From NCBI GenBank assembly GCA_934168245.1, contig CAKPMY010000005.1:1-64000 (forward strand): DNA of 64,000 nucleotides. The letters run 5' to 3'. Within the stretch, counting starts at the first letter, position 1; each line of letters begins with the position of its first letter. Source of the stretch: an uncultured Bacilli bacterium (GTDB lineage Bacteria; Bacillota_I; Bacilli_A; RF39; UBA660). Below, piece after piece: positions 60,050 to 64,000 of this stretch. The notes under the pieces are model-generated. The model did no database searches and had not been told where the DNA came from. It saw only the letters and a list, made by a program, of their open reading frames with translations. A program made the position numbers and the translations under genes.

Positions 60050-61787
60050 ATTTTATCATAATTCCTAAATCATCTAATTGTTTTTTATCAACAGCATTAG
60101 GACATTCACTCATCAAGCATGAAGCACTTGCTGTTTTAGGGAATGCTATAACATCACGAATGTTTTCAGTTCCTGTAAGTAACATTGTTAAACGATCAAG
60201 TCCAAGTGCTAGACCACCATGTGGAGGAGTACCATATTTTAAAGCCTCTACGAAGAAACCAAATTTATTCTTAATATCTTCTTCTGTAAGTTCCAAAGCC
60301 TTAAACATTTTTTCTTGTACTTTCTCATCATGAATACGAATAGAGCCACCACCTGCTTCATATCCATTGATAACTATATCATATGCCTTTGAATAACAAT
60401 GTGCTTTATCATTAAGAAGTTTATCTACATCACTATCTAATGGTGAAGTAAATGGATGGTGACATGCTACATATCTTTCCTCTTCTTCACTATATTCAAA
60501 TGAAGGGAATTCTACTATCCAGCATAACTTAAAGTCATCCTTCTTAATTAAGTCAAGATCTCTTGCTAATTTACAACGTAAAGCCCCTAAAGACACTTTA
60601 ACAACATTATACTTGCTATCAGCAACTATTAATACTAAATCATCTTTTTCAAGACCTAAAACTTCCTTTAAAGAATCAACTTCATCTTTACTAATAGCCT
60701 TCGCAATACTACCAGTAACTTCATCTTCGATCTTTAAATAAGCAAGTCCAGATGCCTTATAAGTCTTAACAAATTCAGTTAAAGCATCTAGTTTTTTTCT
60801 TGAAAACTCACTAGCCTTACCTTTAACAACTAAACAGTTAATAATACCCTTATTTTCTATAACATTCTTAAACATAGAAAATTCCGTATTTTTAAAGACT
60901 TCTGTAATATCTTGTATTTCAAGTCCAAATCTTAAGTCTGGCTTATCAGAACCATACTTAGCCATTGCATCATCATATTTCATTCTCATTAATGGTAACT
61001 TAATATCAATACCTCTAATTTCTTTAAATACATGAGCAACTAATCTTTCAGTAAGACTCATAACATCTTCTTGATCTACAAAACTCATCTCTAAATCTAC
61101 TTGAGTAAATTCTGGTTGACGGTCACTTCTTAAATCTTCATCTCTAAAACATTTAGCAATCTGGAAATATCTCTCAATTCCTCCAACCATTAAAAGTTGT
61201 TTAAATATTTGAGGTGATTGTGGTAATGCATAAAACTTACCCTTATTTACTCTACTTGGTACTAAGTAATCCCTTGCTCCTTCTGGAGTTGATTTACAAA
61301 GTACTGGTGTTTCAACCTCTAAGAAATTCTCTTTATCTAAGAAGTTTCTAACAGACATTGTAATTTTATGTCTAGTTACTAAATTATTTGTAACTGTTCT
61401 TCTTCTAATATCTAAATAACGATATTTTAATCTTGTATCTTCAAGTGCTGTAGTATCATCACTTATTTCAAATGGTAAGTCATTACAAGAGTTTAAAACT
61501 TCAATACTAGAAAGTTCTACTTCAATATCTCCTGTTGGAATATTTTTATTTTTAGACTCTCTCTCACTAACAACACCTACTACTTTTATTACGGATTCAC
61601 TCTTCAATTGACTAGCAATCTCGTAGCATTCTCCTTCTCTTGCTACTAACTGTACAATACCAGATCTATCTCTTAAATCAATAAAACAAACTCCGCCTAA
61701 ATCACGCTTCTTTTGTACCCAACCATATAAAGTTACTTCTTTTTTTACATCACTAATTCTTAAACTATTATTATTAATCTCTTTCAT
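60048..61787 (-). CDS. aspS: Aspartyl-tRNA synthetase
   Basis: A 579-residue class II synthetase of the bacterial type. OB-fold anticodon domain (VTLYGWVQKKRDLGGVCFIDLRDR), catalytic core motif 1, motif 2 (FRDEDLRSDRQPEFTQVD) and motif 3 (GGLALGLDRLTMLL), with the bacterial GAD insertion between 2 and 3. The QSPQ loop FYALPQSPQIFKQLLM is present. Whether it is discriminating or not cannot be told. It follows hisS by eleven bases and is probably controlled by the T-box ahead of hisS. Confidence 0.96.
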   Translation of the reverse strand: MKEINNNSLRISDVKKEVTLYGWVQKKRDLGGVCFIDLRDRSGIVQLVAREGECYEIASQLKSESVIKVVGVVSERESKNKNIPTGDIEVELSSIEVLNSCNDLPFEISDDTTALEDTRLKYRYLDIRRRTVTNNLVTRHKITMSVRNFLDKENFLEVETPVLCKSTPEGARDYLVPSRVNKGKFYALPQSPQIFKQLLMVGGIERYFQIAKCFRDEDLRSDRQPEFTQVDLEMSFVDQEDVMSLTERLVAHVFKEIRGIDIKLPLMRMKYDDAMAKYGSDKPDLRFGLEIQDITEVFKNTEFSMFKNVIENKGIINCLVVKGKASEFSRKKLDALTEFVKTYKASGLAYLKIEDEVTGSIAKAISKDEVDSLKEVLGLEKDDLVLIVADSKYNVVKVSLGALRCKLARDLDLIKKDDFKLCWIVEFPSFEYSEEEERYVACHHPFTSPLDSDVDKLLNDKAHCYSKAYDIVINGYEAGGGSIRIHDEKVQEKMFKALELTEEDIKNKFGFFVEALKYGTPPHGGLALGLDRLTMLLTGTENIRDVIAFPKTASASCLMSECPNAVDKKQLDDLGIMIK

Positions 61788-61798
61788 TTTTATACCTC

Positions 61799-63187
61799 CT
61801 ATTTATGACATTCATCACAACTACAGGAATGACTTCCGGCCGCATCATCATGATCACAGTCTCCATCACATTCTGAAGAACAACTACAACCACAACCGCA
61901 AGACTCTTCATCATCCATAGCACTCATCTTTTCATCTAAATAATAAAGTAGTGCATCTAAACTAATAATTTCTTCTTCCTTAGTTTTATTATTCTTAATT
62001 TTAACTTCATTATTATTTAAATCTTCACTATTTAAAACACATATAAATTTAGCCCTTAATCTATCCGCCTGTTTAAATTGTCCTTTTAAACTTCTACCTG
62101 TATATTCTGTATCAACAATAAAACCAGCTACTCTTAACTCCTGTGCTAAATATAGTGCATATTTCTTTTCTTCTTCATTAACATACATCAAGAATAAATC
62201 TATATCATCAACTATTGGTAATTTAACTTTCTCAAGTTCTAGTGCTCTAACAAGTCTTCCAATACCTGAAGCAAATCCAACTCCAGCTGTTTCTGGTCCA
62301 TCAAGTTGACTAACTAAACCATTATAACGTCCACCAGCACCAATTACATTGTTAGATCCAAATCCCTCTACTTTTGCTTCTATTTCAAATACAGTATGAT
62401 TGTAATAATCAAGTCCTCTAACTATACTAGGATTGATTTCATACTTAACACCTAAAACATCTAAATAATCACAAACCTTTTCAAAACGATCACGACTTGC
62501 CTCATTCAAATAATCTAAAGTTTTAGGCGCCTTCTTCATAATCTCATTTTCAGCATCTACTTTACAATCTAATATTCTAAGAGGATTCTTCTCTAATCTA
62601 TTCTTACAATCTTCACATAACTCATCAACATGCGGTTTAAAATACTCAACTAAAGCATTTCTATAAGCCATTCTTGATTCATTATCTCCAAGTGAATTAA
62701 TATTAACTTTAATCTCTTTCAATCCAAGCATTCTATAAACATTAACCGCTAAAGAAATAACTTCTGCATCACTCATCGGATCATCAGTACCTAAAACTTC
62801 AACTCCAAATTGTGTAAGTTCTCTATCTCTTCCAGACTGTGGTCTCTCATATCTATACATTGTTCCATTATAATATACTTTAATAGGTTGATTAGAATCT
62901 CCATACATCTTATTCTCAATATAGGCTCTAACAACACCTGCCGTACCTTCTGGCCTTAATGTAATACTTCTTCCACCTTTATCTAAAAAATCATAACTTT
63001 CTTTAGTAACAATATCTGTAGTTTCTCCCACTCCACGATGAAATAATTCAGTCGCTTCAAATATTGGTGTACGAATATAAGTATAATTATATTTTTCCAT
63101 TACTGCATCAATTACACTATCAACATATTTCCATACCTTAGCATCTCTACCAAAAATATCATTACATCCCTTTTGTCTCTGTATCAT
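61799..63187 (-). CDS. hisS: Histidyl-tRNA synthetase with Cys/His-rich C-terminal tail
   Basis: 462 residues. The usual body (to about 420) has motif 1 region RTPIFEATELFHRGVGETTDIV, motif 2 YRYERPQSGRDRELTQFGVE, the histidine loop GLDYYNHTVFE and motif 3 GVGFASGIGRLVRALE. The last ~40 residues are a tail with nine cysteines and three histidines (CGCGCSCSSEC, then DCDHDD, SHSCSCDECHK). I know no such tail in typical HisRS. It may bind zinc or another metal. AGGAGG precedes the ATG. Expression is under a T-box leader. Confidence 0.94.
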   Translation of the reverse strand: MIQRQKGCNDIFGRDAKVWKYVDSVIDAVMEKYNYTYIRTPIFEATELFHRGVGETTDIVTKESYDFLDKGGRSITLRPEGTAGVVRAYIENKMYGDSNQPIKVYYNGTMYRYERPQSGRDRELTQFGVEVLGTDDPMSDAEVISLAVNVYRMLGLKEIKVNINSLGDNESRMAYRNALVEYFKPHVDELCEDCKNRLEKNPLRILDCKVDAENEIMKKAPKTLDYLNEASRDRFEKVCDYLDVLGVKYEINPSIVRGLDYYNHTVFEIEAKVEGFGSNNVIGAGGRYNGLVSQLDGPETAGVGFASGIGRLVRALELEKVKLPIVDDIDLFLMYVNEEEKKYALYLAQELRVAGFIVDTEYTGRSLKGQFKQADRLRAKFICVLNSEDLNNNEVKIKNNKTKEEEIISLDALLYYLDEKMSAMDDEESCGCGCSCSSECDGDCDHDDAAGSHSCSCDECHK

Positions 63188-63206
63188 AAATAACCTCCTA
63201 AAAAAT

Positions 63207-63392
63207 AAAAAGATGACACTTCCAAAGGACAGTATTATTACTGTGGTGCCACCTTATTTTATACTTTAAAAAACTGATATCGAAGTAACTCGCTTCCCAT
63301 TATGAGATGTCTTCAACTTCTAAATAATAAGTATTTTCACCAACCATACTCTCTCTAAAATATTTCCAAAGTCTACTCTTTCTCAAGAAGAT
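63207..63392 (-). promoter_or_regulatory. T-box leader of hisS-aspS
   Basis: On the minus strand the RNA has the Stem I start (AAAGAGTAGACTTT, then GAGAGAGTATGGTTGGTGAAAA), a candidate specifier loop GAAGACATCTC, and the T-box AAGGTGGCACCACAG (63255-63241). GGTGGCAC can pair with GTGTCATC (63219-63212) as terminator followed by CTTTTT; the alternative antiterminator uses the T-box. Uncharged tRNA binding would allow readthrough. The specifier window GACAT contains GAC (Asp) and CAT (His) overlapping. Confidence 0.88.
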
Positions 63393-63398
63393 ATGAAT

Positions 63399-63404
63399 AT
63401 TATA
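63399..63404 (-). promoter_or_regulatory. -10 element of the hisS T-box operon
   Basis: TATAAT with an extended -10 TG one base upstream (TATGTTATAAT). No good -35 is visible at 17 bases. Confidence 0.55.
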
Positions 63405-63433
63405 ACATATTTTTCTAAAAAGATAGTCTTTTT

Positions 63434-64000
63434 TTATATTTTTTTAATCATTGTCCTATTCATTGTCTTAACTAGTGACTTTTTAGCCTTCTCTGCTGAA
63501 AAACCAATACTTTCTAAACTTTCTCTATTAAATGCCTTTCCTCTAATATTCATAAAATCATCTAAAGAAATTTCTCCATTAATAATCATATTAGAAATCA
63601 AAATTCCATAACTATATCTATTTTCTTCTATTCCATGCATTTTAGAAGTAGGTGAGGCAAATAAATATTCTCCCTCTTCTATTAATTTTTTCTCTTGAAG
63701 CATCTCTGTTACATTTTTCTTCATAACAGACCCATCAAATACTTTACTATACTCATCATCTGAAAGTAATGTAAGTAACAATCCTGATTCTAAATAAGCA
63801 AATAAACTAGAAAAAAACTCCATAAAAGAACGTGTAGTCTCTTCTTCTCTAATTCCATTTTTTAGTAAATACTCCAAGAAAAGTTGATTATAATAACAAG
63901 ATAAAGTCTCTGAAAAAATACTATTTACTGAATAATCAACCATCTCTTCTTTAGAAAAAGTATCTAATCCATCTAAGTAATCATAAACATGTCCCATTTC
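63434..64000 (-). CDS. M3/PepF-like metallopeptidase, C-terminal part (cut by window edge)
   Basis: The frame runs off the right edge. The last visible codons give EMGHVYDYL, so a His just outside would make HEMGH, a zinc HExxH motif. About 30 residues on, VNSIFSETLSCYYNQLFLEYLL matches the oligopeptidase F pattern (IFVAEVASTxNExLLxxYLL) with the third ligand Glu. The C-terminus lines up as a helical M3 domain. At least 189 residues are visible. The call depends on the unseen part. A Met at 63997 is not the start. Confidence 0.65.
   Translation of the reverse strand, partial: EMGHVYDYLDGLDTFSKEEMVDYSVNSIFSETLSCYYNQLFLEYLLKNGIREEETTRSFMEFFSSLFAYLESGLLLTLLSDDEYSKVFDGSVMKKNVTEMLQEKKLIEEGEYLFASPTSKMHGIEENRYSYGILISNMIINGEISLDDFMNIRGKAFNRESLESIGFSAEKAKKSLVKTMNRTMIKKI

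Noticed and set aside
1..64000. tRNA or rRNA genes and insertion sequences
   Set aside because: I saw no T-loop GGTTCGA-type motifs in gaps, no transposase, and no terminal repeats; a tRNAscan run would settle it.

Overview
The window looks like chromosomal DNA of a very AT-rich, Gram-positive bacterium of the class Bacilli. I infer an uncultured gut-type lineage near Erysipelotrichales/RF39, with low confidence at that rank. The evidence is the low GC, Shine-Dalgarno sites of the form GGAGG or GGTGAT, a T-box leader, LexA boxes of the Bacillus type, an EF-P with the PGKG loop, and several Bacillus-like gene orders: ftsK with ymfF-ymfH, dnaG-rpoD-trmK, yqeG-yqeH, nfo beside a yqfT-like gene, and hisS-aspS near tcdA and a 6S-like RNA. 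The standard code fits. I see no tRNA, rRNA, IS element, prophage or CRISPR array.

Layout. 1-990: two tandem copies of a ~460-bp unit, each encoding a 25-27 residue hydrophobic peptide with a convergent antisense promoter, like a par/Fst type I toxin-antitoxin locus. 995-6629: an M16 peptidase pair, purine nucleoside phosphorylase and FtsK. 6732-12196: three prepilin genes, two of them giant and cysteine-rich. 12271-13201: efp, a small unknown gene and rpmG. 13282-20068: a class B PBP, a small gene apparently starting at ATT, endonuclease IV, two more prepilins and a GH10-like protein. 20114-23632: small membrane and unknown proteins and a GH25-type cell-wall protein. 23805-28962: trmK-rpoD-dnaG and yqeH-yqeG. 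28977-34218: polysaccharide deacetylase, sigma-K, VanZ, MurE and a degenerate arginase-fold protein. 34259-44900: a division and wall cluster (ftsZ, ftsA, ftsQ, murB, murG) with four GT-C-like membrane genes inserted between ftsA and ftsQ. 45053-51225: tmcAL, gmk, a degenerate pyruvate kinase, and a sortase with its anchored substrate. 51496-57838: mutM, an ASCH protein, polA, an SOS-type divergon (49-residue membrane peptide/lexA), tcdA and an unknown gene. 57890-64000: 6S-like RNA, a hydrolase, a membrane protein, aspS, hisS with its T-box, and the end of an M3-like metallopeptidase.

How it fits together. Most genes serve envelope building and division or core information processing. The surface is elaborate: five prepilin-type proteins, a sortase-anchored protein, a lipid-anchored GH25 protein and a deacetylase. 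The parts most worth a second look are the toxin-like tandem locus, the LexA-flanked membrane micropeptide, the ATT-start gene, the pseudo-pyruvate kinase and pseudo-arginase, the Cys-rich pilins, and the Cys/His tail on HisRS.
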